Source: Paracoccus limosus
GTDB lineage: Bacteria; Pseudomonadota; Alphaproteobacteria; Rhodobacterales; Rhodobacteraceae
DNA: 64,000 bases
Assembly: GCF_009711185.1 (NCBI RefSeq)
Contig: NZ_WMIF01000002.1
Coordinates: 1-64,000, forward strand
Direction of reading: 5' to 3'
The position numbers and the translations under genes are program-made. Numbering within the stretch: position 1 is the stretch's first letter; every line of letters starts with the position of its first letter. The notes under the pieces are model-generated. The model was not told the origin of the DNA. It was given only the letters and a program-made list of their open reading frames with translations, and did no database searches. Positions 34,972 through 42,744 of this stretch are shown here, in pieces.

Positions 34972-35993
34972 GCCAGCAGCTTTCGATAGACCTCGACGAT
35001 GGCGCGGGCCTCACCCTCGATGGCGTGGTTCTGGGCGACATGGGCGCGGGCGGCCTGACCTGCGGCGGCGCGGGCGGCGTCATCGTCCAGCCAATGCGCC
35101 AAGGCTGCGGTCAGGGCATCAACATCGTCGCGGGGGACCAGACTGCCGGTCGTGCCGTCCTGAATCAGCGTTTCATAGGCGCCGACACGGGCGGCGACGG
35201 TGGGCACGCCGCAGGCGGCAGCTTCCAGCGGGGTCAGGCCAAACCCCTCCCACCGGGCGGGGGCGGCGAACAGGTCCAGCGCCTGATAGTTCTGCACCAC
35301 CTGTTCCCAAGGCACCTCGCCCAGAAAGCGGATGCGGTCCGACAGGCCGGCGCTGGCGATGCGGGTCTGCAGCTCGTCCGTGAACTTTTGGTTGTCGGCG
35401 GTGACCCGGCCGGAAAAGATCAGCCGGGCGCGTGGGCGGGTCGGGAACAGGCGCAAGGCTGCTTCGACCAGCAGATCGACGCCCTTTTGCGCGCGGACCC
35501 GGCCAAAGCAGCCGATGACGATATCCTCGGGTGCAAAACCAAGGTCGGCGCGCAGCGCGGCGCGGTCGGGCGCAGGGTGGAACACGGACAGATCGACGCC
35601 GTGCAGGATCACCGTCGCCGGACGTTCCAGATAGCTGGCGGCCTGCGGCGAGGTCGCGATCAGCGCGTCCTGCTGGCGGATCAGCCAGCGGGTAAAGCCG
35701 GTATGCTTGCGCTGCGCCGCCGAGGTGAACAGCAGACGGTAGCGCCGCCGCAACACGCGCCGCAGGATCAGCCCCAGCGCCATCTCGGTATTGCGGCGCG
35801 CGTGCCAGACCCGCCAGCGGTCGCGCGGCATCAGCGCCGCCTGCGACAGCGGGATATGCGGCAGCTCGGGCGGCAGGCCCGGCCCGGTGGTGGTGATGCC
35901 GATCATGCGCGCCTGCACCGGGATCAGCCGCACCACGGTTGCCGTCACCCCCGAGAGGCGGCGTTTCAGGTTGGGGGCAACGACTTCAATCAT
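34968..35993 (-). CDS. GT4 glycosyltransferase, LPS-core type (LpcC/LpsB-like)
   Basis: A 341-residue GT-B glycosyltransferase. The N-domain has SAAQRKHTGFTRWLIRQQDA, a segment typical of alphaproteobacterial LPS-core mannosyltransferases LpcC/LpsB. The C-domain has FGRVRAQKGVDLLVEA and the donor-binding APARWEGFGLTPLEAAACG (E-x7-E). The start at 35993 (MIEVVAPN) is preferred because GAGGATCGCC precedes it; an ATG eight codons upstream is possible. It overlaps the MFS gene by eight bases and the GT29-like gene by four. The mannosyl donor is inferred. Confidence 0.83.
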   Translation of the reverse strand: MIEVVAPNLKRRLSGVTATVVRLIPVQARMIGITTTGPGLPPELPHIPLSQAALMPRDRWRVWHARRNTEMALGLILRRVLRRRYRLLFTSAAQRKHTGFTRWLIRQQDALIATSPQAASYLERPATVILHGVDLSVFHPAPDRAALRADLGFAPEDIVIGCFGRVRAQKGVDLLVEAALRLFPTRPRARLIFSGRVTADNQKFTDELQTRIASAGLSDRIRFLGEVPWEQVVQNYQALDLFAAPARWEGFGLTPLEAAACGVPTVAARVGAYETLIQDGTTGSLVPRDDVDALTAALAHWLDDDAARAAAGQAARAHVAQNHAIEGEARAIVEVYRKLLA

Positions 35994-37179
35994 GGCGATC
36001 CTCGGGGCTGAAGACATAGAACAGCAGGCCGATGACCAGAGGTATCAGGAAGAACAGAAAGATGTAACCATAGGCCGCAGCCGGTTCGTGCCGGGCCGAG
36101 GCCGCCAGATAGACCGGGCGCGAGGCGAATTGCATGACGCCGACCCCGGCGATCGAGGTCATGTTCATGAAGGTGATGCCGCGCCCGACCAGATGCTGCG
36201 GCAGAAACGCCCGGCCATGCGACATGATCAGCGAATAGTTGCTGTCCGAAATGCAGACCATCACCAGCAGCACTGCCGAAAGCCAGACATTCACCCCCGA
36301 GCTTAGCCACAGCGCCGCCAGCACGCTGCAGAGCAGCAGCGTATTGGCCAGCGAGGTGCGCTTGTCCGAACCGATGCGGCGCACGATCCGGCCCACCGAC
36401 AGGTTCGCCGTCACCATGGCCAGCCCCATGCCCAGCGTCACCCAGCCGATCAGATAGTCGCTGGCCCCGAACACCTCGCTGAGATAGGGCCCGGCCCATA
36501 GGCCGCGGATGCAGGCCGAGGCGGCATAGGTGATGCCCAGAAGCGGCAGGATGCACCACAGCTCGCGCACCTTCAGCAGTTCCAGCAGCGAGCCGGACCG
36601 ATGCGCGCCCTCGGGGCGGGGCGGGTTCCTGACGCAGGCCGCGATGGTGGCGGCGACGGCCAGCGTGACGACGGCAAGGATCGCCAGCGTCTCGCGCCAG
36701 CCGATGGCATTGACCACCCCGACCAGCGGCGCCGCGCCCAGCATGTTGCCAAGCGAGCCCAGCCCCACGACGGCGCCGCCGGCCGCGCTCATCGAGGCCG
36801 GGGGCAGGGTGCGGGCAAAGATGAAGAAACTGCCGATCATCACCGGCGCGCAGCCCACGCCCAAAAGCGCCATGGCCAGATGGATATGCCAGGGCGCCTG
36901 CGCCAAGGCAAAGACCGTGGCGCCGCCCGCGCCACCCAGCGCCAGCAGCACCGAAACCGCCTCGCGCGGGCCCCAGCGGTCCAGCGCCCAGCCGACCGGC
37001 AGTTGCATGGCGGCAAAGGCGATATACCAAAGCCCCGAGGACAGCGCGAGATCGGCAGGCCCGGCGCCCAGTTCGGCCTGCAATGTCGGCGAAAGCACGG
37101 CCAGAAAGGCGCGATAGAACTGGCTGAGCGTATAGCCGAGCACCAGAGACAGCAGTCCCGGCGACATGATCCAGCGCAT
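35986..37179 (-). CDS. MFS transporter
   Basis: A 397-residue inner-membrane carrier with about twelve hydrophobic helices. The loop-2 region reads PVGWALDRWGPREAV, a version of the MFS GxxxDRxGRR motif. The substrate is not deducible. It overlaps the GT4 gene downstream by eight bases, so it may be co-transcribed with the two glycosyltransferases, though a transport role in glycan synthesis would be unusual for MFS. The gene upstream, a phosphatase, ends 62 bases before its start. Confidence 0.85.
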   Translation of the reverse strand: MRWIMSPGLLSLVLGYTLSQFYRAFLAVLSPTLQAELGAGPADLALSSGLWYIAFAAMQLPVGWALDRWGPREAVSVLLALGGAGGATVFALAQAPWHIHLAMALLGVGCAPVMIGSFFIFARTLPPASMSAAGGAVVGLGSLGNMLGAAPLVGVVNAIGWRETLAILAVVTLAVAATIAACVRNPPRPEGAHRSGSLLELLKVRELWCILPLLGITYAASACIRGLWAGPYLSEVFGASDYLIGWVTLGMGLAMVTANLSVGRIVRRIGSDKRTSLANTLLLCSVLAALWLSSGVNVWLSAVLLVMVCISDSNYSLIMSHGRAFLPQHLVGRGITFMNMTSIAGVGVMQFASRPVYLAASARHEPAAAYGYIFLFFLIPLVIGLLFYVFSPEDRHD

Positions 37180-37241
37180 GGCTTCCCCCCATGTTGCAAA
37201 GGGGGAAGCTGCGTCACCGGATCGGAAAGTTCAAGCCGGGC

Positions 37242-38039
37242 TTATTCGGTCTTGAGCGGCGCGTCCCATGCTTTCAGCGGCGCGGTGCTCCAGTCGCCAT
37301 AGGTCGAGTTGGGGAACACGATCCAGTCGGCGCCGAAATGTGCGGCGTTCTTGCCGACCTCTTCGCGCTTCACCTCGGTCGGGGCCTTGCGGAACACGGC
37401 GTCAAAGTCGTGCAGCGTGTCGCCCAGCAGCAGCACGATCTGGTGGTCCTTGGCGACCACGGCGCGGCGCTCGGCCTTGGAGGTGCCGTAAAGCATCACG
37501 TGATCGTCCGAGACCTGCGGGAAGCCCAGCTCCTTCAGCGTGGCGACGGTCGCGGCCTTGTTCGCCGGCTCGCCGTAGCGGTCCGAGATGTAATAGATCG
37601 CGACGCCCGCCTTGTCGGCAAAGTCAAAGAAATCCAGCGCGCCGGGGATGGCGGTCGGATGGCCGTGCAGTTCCCAGTCGCTCCAGGTGTCCCAGGTGTC
37701 ATAGACATGGCATTTCTCCATGTCGCGAACCAGAAGTGCGCTGTTGTCGATCGCGGTCTCGTCCAAATCGGTGACCACGGCCAGCTTCTTGGGATCTTCG
37801 GCCTTGGCGATGGCGGCTTTCAGATTGGCGGTGGCCAGCGCATAGGCCTGCAGCTGCAGGGCGCGGACCTCGGCCGATTGCTGCTGATAGCGCAGGCCCA
37901 TGGCATATTCCTGCACCTGACACTGCGGCACGGCCGCTTCGGCGGTGGGTGCAGTGGCGGTTTCGGCCATGGCGGCGGGGGCCATCATGGCCGTGACCGC
38001 AAGGCCCAGCAGGGCGCGAGAGAGGAAACGGTCGCTCAT
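37242..38039 (-). CDS. Exported class C acid phosphatase (lipoprotein e(P4)-like, HAD IIIB)
   Basis: A 265-residue periplasmic phosphatase. The signal peptide is ALLGLAVTAMMAPAAMA, with a signal-peptidase-I type site and no lipobox, so unlike Haemophilus e(P4) it is not lipidated. The HAD motif I is VVTDLDETAIDNS (Asp91, Asp93); YYISDRYGEPAN gives motif II and VLLLGDTLHDF motif IV. Known relatives release phosphate from nucleotides such as NMN or 5'-AMP. The ATG at 38039 follows an AGGAAAGACC leader. It lies between two MFS genes. Confidence 0.87.
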   Translation of the reverse strand: MSDRFLSRALLGLAVTAMMAPAAMAETATAPTAEAAVPQCQVQEYAMGLRYQQQSAEVRALQLQAYALATANLKAAIAKAEDPKKLAVVTDLDETAIDNSALLVRDMEKCHVYDTWDTWSDWELHGHPTAIPGALDFFDFADKAGVAIYYISDRYGEPANKAATVATLKELGFPQVSDDHVMLYGTSKAERRAVVAKDHQIVLLLGDTLHDFDAVFRKAPTEVKREEVGKNAAHFGADWIVFPNSTYGDWSTAPLKAWDAPLKTE

Positions 38040-38113
38040 GCAGGTCTTTCCTGTTTGCTGAGGGGTATAGGATGCAGGCTGGCGGACATTGATTGATCCG
38101 TCAAACAAATTCC

Positions 38114-39352
38114 TCAAGCCGCCGGCGCCAACCGCGCCGGCGCCTCGCGGACCGGCAGATGGATCAGCGCGCTGAAGGCGCCGACGCCCACGCCAACCCA
38201 CCACACCAAGGTGTAGTTGCCGTAAAGATCATACATCTTGCCGCCCAGCCAGACGCCCAGGAACGAGCCGAGCTGATGGCTGAGAAAGACAAAACCGTAA
38301 AGCGTGCCCATGTAGCGCAGCCCATAGATATAGGCGACCAGACCCGAGGTCAGCGGCACCGTGGCCAGCCATAGCGCGCCCATGACCAGCGAAAACACGA
38401 TGACGCTGCCCGGTGTGATCGGCATCAGGATGAACACTGCCGAGGCGATGGTGCGCAGGGTATAGATCCCCGCCAGCAGGTATTTCTTGGTATAGCGCTT
38501 GCCCAGCCAGCCGGCAAAGATCGCCCCGCCGATATTGGCCAGCCCGATCAGCGAGATCGCCACCGCCCCCAGAGCCGAGGTCGTGGTGATGCCCAGACCC
38601 GCCAGCGTGCTGCCCGGCGCGATCGGGCCGCACATCTCGGTAATCATCGCCGGGAAATGCGCGGTGATGAACGCGAGCTGATAGCCGCAGGAAAAGAACC
38701 CGGCAAAGATCATCAGATAGGACGGATCGGTAAAGGCGCGTTTCAGCACAGTGCCCATGCTGTCTTCCAGCTCGCCGCGGCTGGCCGGCCGGGTCTTGCC
38801 CAGCATCGGCAGGAACAGCAGACAGGCCAGCACGATCACGCCAAAGATCATGAACACCGTCTGCCACGGGTAATGCGCCAGCAGCCCCTCGGCCAGCGGC
38901 GCGCCGAACACCTGCCCGGCGGAGCCGGCGGCAGTGCCGATGCCAAGCGCAAGGCTGCGGTTCTCGTCGCTGGCGGCACGGCCGATGATCGCCAGGATTA
39001 CGCCAAAGCCGGTGCCGGCGATGCCAAAGCCGACCATGATCTCCAGCAGCTGCATCGAGGCGGGGCTGCTGGCATGGGCGGTCAGGATCAGCCCGGCGGA
39101 ATACAGGAATGCGCCGATGATGATCGACCAGCGGTCGCCAAAGCGCTCGCCAAGGGCGCCAAAGATCGGCTGGCCGATGCCCCAGGCCAGGTTCTGAATG
39201 GCGATGGCCAGGCTGAACTCGGTGCGGGGCCAGCCGAATTCCTGGGCAATGGGGATCTGGAACACGCCGAAACTGGCGCGCAGGGCAAAGTTGATCAGCA
39301 GGATGATCGCTCCGCCGACCAGAACCGGCGTGAACAGGCGGGATTGGCTCAT
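38114..39352 (-). CDS. MFS transporter, monocarboxylate-type
   Basis: A 412-residue carrier with twelve predicted helices. The N-terminus LLINFALRASFGVFQIPIA and FGWPRTEFSLAIAIQNLAWG resembles the oxalate/monocarboxylate branch of MFS; RGELEDSMG starts the central loop. The start at 39352 has AAGGAGCCCCCC just before the ATG. Substrate is unknown. It reads away from the GST gene (divergent, 110 bases) and is followed after 74 bases by the acid phosphatase. Confidence 0.85.
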   Translation of the reverse strand: MSQSRLFTPVLVGGAIILLINFALRASFGVFQIPIAQEFGWPRTEFSLAIAIQNLAWGIGQPIFGALGERFGDRWSIIIGAFLYSAGLILTAHASSPASMQLLEIMVGFGIAGTGFGVILAIIGRAASDENRSLALGIGTAAGSAGQVFGAPLAEGLLAHYPWQTVFMIFGVIVLACLLFLPMLGKTRPASRGELEDSMGTVLKRAFTDPSYLMIFAGFFSCGYQLAFITAHFPAMITEMCGPIAPGSTLAGLGITTTSALGAVAISLIGLANIGGAIFAGWLGKRYTKKYLLAGIYTLRTIASAVFILMPITPGSVIVFSLVMGALWLATVPLTSGLVAYIYGLRYMGTLYGFVFLSHQLGSFLGVWLGGKMYDLYGNYTLVWWVGVGVGAFSALIHLPVREAPARLAPAA

Positions 39353-39462
39353 GGGGGGCTCCTTCCGGCCCAATTCCTGCGCCTTGGCCGGGGCCTCGTC
39401 AATGGGCCGCATTGCCTTGGCGTAACCGCCCGGCTAGCCTTGGCAAAAGCTCGGGGGGCGCG

Positions 39463-40050
39463 ATGTATCAGGTGATCGGAACAGCACAGAGCCGCGCCTT
39501 TCGGGTGCTCTGGATGCTTGAGGAACTGCAGCAACCCTTCGACCATGTCGCGCTGGCCCCGCATGCCGAGGGCCTGACCTCGTTCAACCCGGCCGGCAAG
39601 GTGCCGGTGCTGGTCGTCGATGGCACGCCGATCACCGATTCGACCGCGATCCTGACCTATCTGGCCGATCGGCATGGCGCGCTCAGCCATGCGCCCGGCA
39701 CGCTGGACCGCGCCCGGCAGGACAGCCTGACCCAGTTCATCCTCGACGAATTCGATGCCGCGCTCTGGCTCGCTGCGCGCCACAGCTTCATCCTGCCCGA
39801 GGAGATGCGGCTTGCCGCGATCAAGAACACCCTGCGCTGGGAGTTCGAGCGCAGCCAGCGCACCATGGTGCATCGCATGGCCGAGGACGGCTTCCTGATG
39901 GGCGAGCGGCTGACCGTGCCCGATATCATCCTGACGCATTGCCTGACATGGGCGCTGACGGCGCGTTTCCCGATCGTCGAGCACCGGCTGACGGATTACC
40001 TTGACCGGATGCGCGTCCGCCCGGCCTATCAGCGCGCGGCGGCCAGATAG
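39463..40050 (+). CDS. Glutathione S-transferase family protein
   Basis: A 195-residue GST. The N-terminal thioredoxin-like domain has SRAFRVLWMLEELQQPFDHV, the cis-proline in GKVPVLVVDG, and TDSTAILTYLADRHG, which binds the gamma-glutamyl part of glutathione. The C-terminal helical domain has the N-capping box LTVPDIILTHCL. Its substrate is unknown. Its last 22 bases overlap the convergent flavoprotein gene. Confidence 0.88.
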   Translation: MYQVIGTAQSRAFRVLWMLEELQQPFDHVALAPHAEGLTSFNPAGKVPVLVVDGTPITDSTAILTYLADRHGALSHAPGTLDRARQDSLTQFILDEFDAALWLAARHSFILPEEMRLAAIKNTLRWEFERSQRTMVHRMAEDGFLMGERLTVPDIILTHCLTWALTARFPIVEHRLTDYLDRMRVRPAYQRAAAR

Positions 40051-41237
40051 GCAGCAGCCCCCAGCCCGGCGCGCCGTCCGGTCTCCAGACAGCCGGTCAA
40101 CAGATAGCCGCCGGTCGGCGCCTCCCAATCCAGCATCTCGCCGGCGGCAAAGACCCCCGGCATCGCGCGCAGTTCCAGTGTTTCGGTCAGGCTGGCGCCG
40201 GTGATGCCGCCGGCGCTGGAAATCGCCCGCTCCAGCCCCATCGGTCCCTGATGGCGCAGCCGCAGCGCCTTGGCCCGCGCCGCCAGTCGCTCAGGCTCGG
40301 GGGGCAGGGGCTGGCCCCATTCCATCAGCAGCGCGGCGCGCACCGGATCGCCCAACAGCCGCCGCAGCCGGTTGCCGACCGACAGCTTGCCCGGCAGTTG
40401 CGCCACCCGGCGTGCCAGTTCGACCGCCTCCAGATCCGGCGCCAGATCGACCAGCCCCGGCGCGCCGTCGCGCAACGCGGCCGAGATCTCATAGACCCCG
40501 CCACCCTCGATCCCCTGCGCGCCGATCACCCATTCGCCCCGGCTGACAAGATCGCCCGCCGACAGCGCCACGCCCTTGACCGCTTGCCCGAAATGCCGCG
40601 CCATCGCTGGCGACCAGTCGACGCGAAACCCCATGTTCGCCGGCCGGAACGGCGCCACCTCGACGCCGCGCGCCGCGAGCCAGGGCAGCCATGCTGCATC
40701 CGAGCCCAGGCGGGGCCAGCTGGCCCCACCCAGCGCCAGCACCACCGCATCGGGCCGCAGCAGCACTTCACCCTCAGGCGTCGCGAACCGCCAATCCACT
40801 CCCGCGAACCCGGTCCAGCGCCAGCGCATGCGCAGCTGAACCCCCAGCCCCTCCAGCCGCGCCAGCCAGGCCCGCAGCACGGGCGAGGCCTTCATGCCGG
40901 TCGGAAACACGCGCCCGGTCGAGCCGGTGAACAGATCGATCCCCAGACCGCGCGCCCAGCCGATCACCGCCTCGGGCCCGAACCCCGGCTCGGCTTCTGT
41001 CGTGTCCAAATATCCCGGGGGAGTCCGCAGGACGGGGGCAGAGCCCCCAAACCGCGTTGCAAAATCGGCCAAGGGTTCTGATTTGGTCAGGTTCAGCCCG
41101 GATTTCCCGGCCATCAGTAACTTGCGGGCCGGCGTCGGCAGCGCCTCGGCCACCGTCACGGCATGGCCCGCCTGCGCCAGAACCTCGGCCGCCATCAGCC
41201 CGGCGGGCCCGGCGCCGATGACCAGCGCCCCGTTCAT
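40029..41237 (-). CDS. TIGR03862-type flavoprotein (HI0933-like), carrying an in-frame repeat insertion
   Basis: A 402-residue FAD protein related to HI0933/YhiN. The dinucleotide fold is LVIGAGPAGLMAAEVLAQAG; the signature MAGKSGLNLT follows, later GSTGRVFPTGMKA and a C-terminal FAAGEMLDWEAPTGGYLL. The reaction is unknown for the family. Between SEPLADFATRF and the WARGLGIDLF block, the sequence [15 protein letters not shown] is encoded by the 43-bp repeat (41006-41048); as I recall them, homologues have a shorter loop here. The ATG overlaps the holA stop by four bases. It ends 22 bases inside the convergent GST gene. Confidence 0.85.
   Translation of the reverse strand: MNGALVIGAGPAGLMAAEVLAQAGHAVTVAEALPTPARKLLMAGKSGLNLTKSEPLADFATRFGGSAPVLRTPPGYLDTTEAEPGFGPEAVIGWARGLGIDLFTGSTGRVFPTGMKASPVLRAWLARLEGLGVQLRMRWRWTGFAGVDWRFATPEGEVLLRPDAVVLALGGASWPRLGSDAAWLPWLAARGVEVAPFRPANMGFRVDWSPAMARHFGQAVKGVALSAGDLVSRGEWVIGAQGIEGGGVYEISAALRDGAPGLVDLAPDLEAVELARRVAQLPGKLSVGNRLRRLLGDPVRAALLMEWGQPLPPEPERLAARAKALRLRHQGPMGLERAISSAGGITGASLTETLELRAMPGVFAAGEMLDWEAPTGGYLLTGCLETGRRAGLGAAAYLAAAR
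41006..41048 (-). repeat. 43-bp double-hairpin repeat, copy B, inside the flavoprotein coding region
   Basis: Read on the minus strand, stem 1 is GGGGGC-TCT-GCCCCC (41048-41034), stem 2 is GTCC-TGC-GGAC (41033-41023), then the tail TCCCCCGGGATATTTGG to 41006. It matches copy A (22913-22955) at 40 of 43 bases. Both stems are perfect in both copies. Here it is translated in frame without a stop, giving [15 protein letters not shown]. The element runs in the same direction as the gene. Confidence 0.88.
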
Positions 41238-42262
41238 CGGCCGCCCCTTGGCATCATGCAAAGCCGCAGCAGCATCCGTTCCATCACCGCCATGGCCGGG
41301 GCCTTGGACGCCGAGCGCAGGGTCAGGTCGGTGTCGATCAGTTGATGCAGGGCATCTTCCAGCGCCCGCATGCCCCAATTCTGCGCCTGACGGATCATGC
41401 GGTCGCGGCGCGGGCCAAAGACCGGCGGTCGCAGCCGTGAAAAACCGGCGCCGGGCCCGCCGGGGTCCGAGGCCCCGGCATGCAGCGCCCGGAAATGCCG
41501 CAGCGCCGCAATGCAGAGCGTGACCGGCAGGATGCCCTGTGCCTCGATCCGACGCATCAGGGGGCCGAACTCGCGGGCCCGGCCCTCGGCCACGCAATCG
41601 ATCAGGTCATCGACCTCGGCCTCGATGGTGGCAGGGGCCAGTGCCGCGATCTCGGCGGGGGTCAGCGGGCTTGGGTCACCATGCTTGTATAGCCCGATCT
41701 TTTCCACCGTCTGACGGAAATCGCCCGGATCCAGTGCCCGCGACAGGGTCATCAGATCGCGCATCGCGTCGCGCGGCACTTCGCGCAGGCCGGCACCGGC
41801 AAGCCAGCGGGTGATTTCCTCTTCTCCGGGCGGGTCGTCATAGATCGGTGCGGTCACCGCCGCCGGATGCGGCTCAAAGAGTTTGCGCAGCGCCGAGCCC
41901 TTGTTCAGCGCCCCGGCCGCCACCACGATCACCGCATCGCCCGGCCGCCAGTCGGCAATCGCCGCCGAGACTGCCGGTGCGGCTGCGTCCGGCGTATCAT
42001 CGACCAGCACCACGCGCTGCCCCGGGAAAAAGCCGACCGCCTTGACCGCGTCCAGCAGCGCCGCCGGGTCCTTGCGCAGATCGGCGCCGGGCAGGCGGGT
42101 CAGGCGCATTTCTTCTTCGGCATTCGCGCCGACCAGCGCGGCCACCGCCTCGGCGCGTTTCAGCGCCACCCGCATCGCGTCCTGACCATGGATCAGCAGC
42201 GCCGGCCGCGTCGGATCGGGGCGCGCCAGATAGCGGCCGATCTCGGCGCCCTTCAGGATCAT
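41234..42262 (-). CDS. holA: DNA polymerase III delta subunit
   Basis: Clamp-loader subunit that opens the beta clamp. The product is 342 residues. The N-terminus [37 protein letters not shown] matches the alphaproteobacterial HolA pattern (split here: [11 protein letters not shown], then LLIHGQDAMRV), with VGFFPGQRVVLVDD and FEPHPAAVTAPIYDD later. It overlaps lptE upstream and the flavoprotein gene downstream by four bases each. The leuS-lptE-holA order is conserved widely in Proteobacteria. Confidence 0.9.
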   Translation of the reverse strand: MILKGAEIGRYLARPDPTRPALLIHGQDAMRVALKRAEAVAALVGANAEEEMRLTRLPGADLRKDPAALLDAVKAVGFFPGQRVVLVDDTPDAAAPAVSAAIADWRPGDAVIVVAAGALNKGSALRKLFEPHPAAVTAPIYDDPPGEEEITRWLAGAGLREVPRDAMRDLMTLSRALDPGDFRQTVEKIGLYKHGDPSPLTPAEIAALAPATIEAEVDDLIDCVAEGRAREFGPLMRRIEAQGILPVTLCIAALRHFRALHAGASDPGGPGAGFSRLRPPVFGPRRDRMIRQAQNWGMRALEDALHQLIDTDLTLRSASKAPAMAVMERMLLRLCMMPRGGR

Positions 42263-42744
42263 CCGAACTGCGCCGGATCAAGCGCCAGAAGCCGCGTCAC
42301 CACCTCATCGGCCAAAAGCCGCGCCAGCCGCTGATGCGCGTCCTGTTCGGCGGCCATGGTGGCGATGGTCGTGCCCGTGGTGGAATACGAGGTAAAGCTG
42401 CTGACCTGTCCGCGCGTGATCGCGCGCTGCGAGGCCATATCGGTCAGCACATAGCTGGCGGTGCCGTTCAGCGAATAGCGCGTAGTCACCTCGTCGGGGG
42501 TGATGGCCTGCGCCACCACGGCCACGCGCAATTGCCAGTCCAGCTCATAGATCGCGGCCTGATCCGGGCCCAGCCGCTCGGCGATTCGGCCGGCAAAGGC
42601 GAAATCGTCCGGCGTCTTGGGATCGGCGGTGCGCAGCTTGTTCTGCAGCTTGCTGCCGGTGCCGCCCGGTCCATAGACCGGGCTGAAGCTGCAGGCGGCC
42701 AGCACGGCCGGCAGGGTCAGGATGGCGCGCCTAGACCACGACAT
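42259..42744 (-). CDS. lptE: LPS-assembly lipoprotein LptE
   Basis: Outer-membrane lipoprotein that plugs and assembles the LptD translocon for LPS. The product is 161 residues. The signal ends in a lipobox LAAC with Cys18 ([18 protein letters not shown]), and the SPVYG just after is usual in alphaproteobacterial Lpt[14 protein letters not shown] belongs to the conserved beta core. It overlaps leuS by 14 bases and holA by four. The partner proteins LptA, LptB and LptC are at 60860-62714. Confidence 0.9.
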   Translation of the reverse strand: MSWSRRAILTLPAVLAACSFSPVYGPGGTGSKLQNKLRTADPKTPDDFAFAGRIAERLGPDQAAIYELDWQLRVAVVAQAITPDEVTTRYSLNGTASYVLTDMASQRAITRGQVSSFTSYSTTGTTIATMAAEQDAHQRLARLLADEVVTRLLALDPAQFG

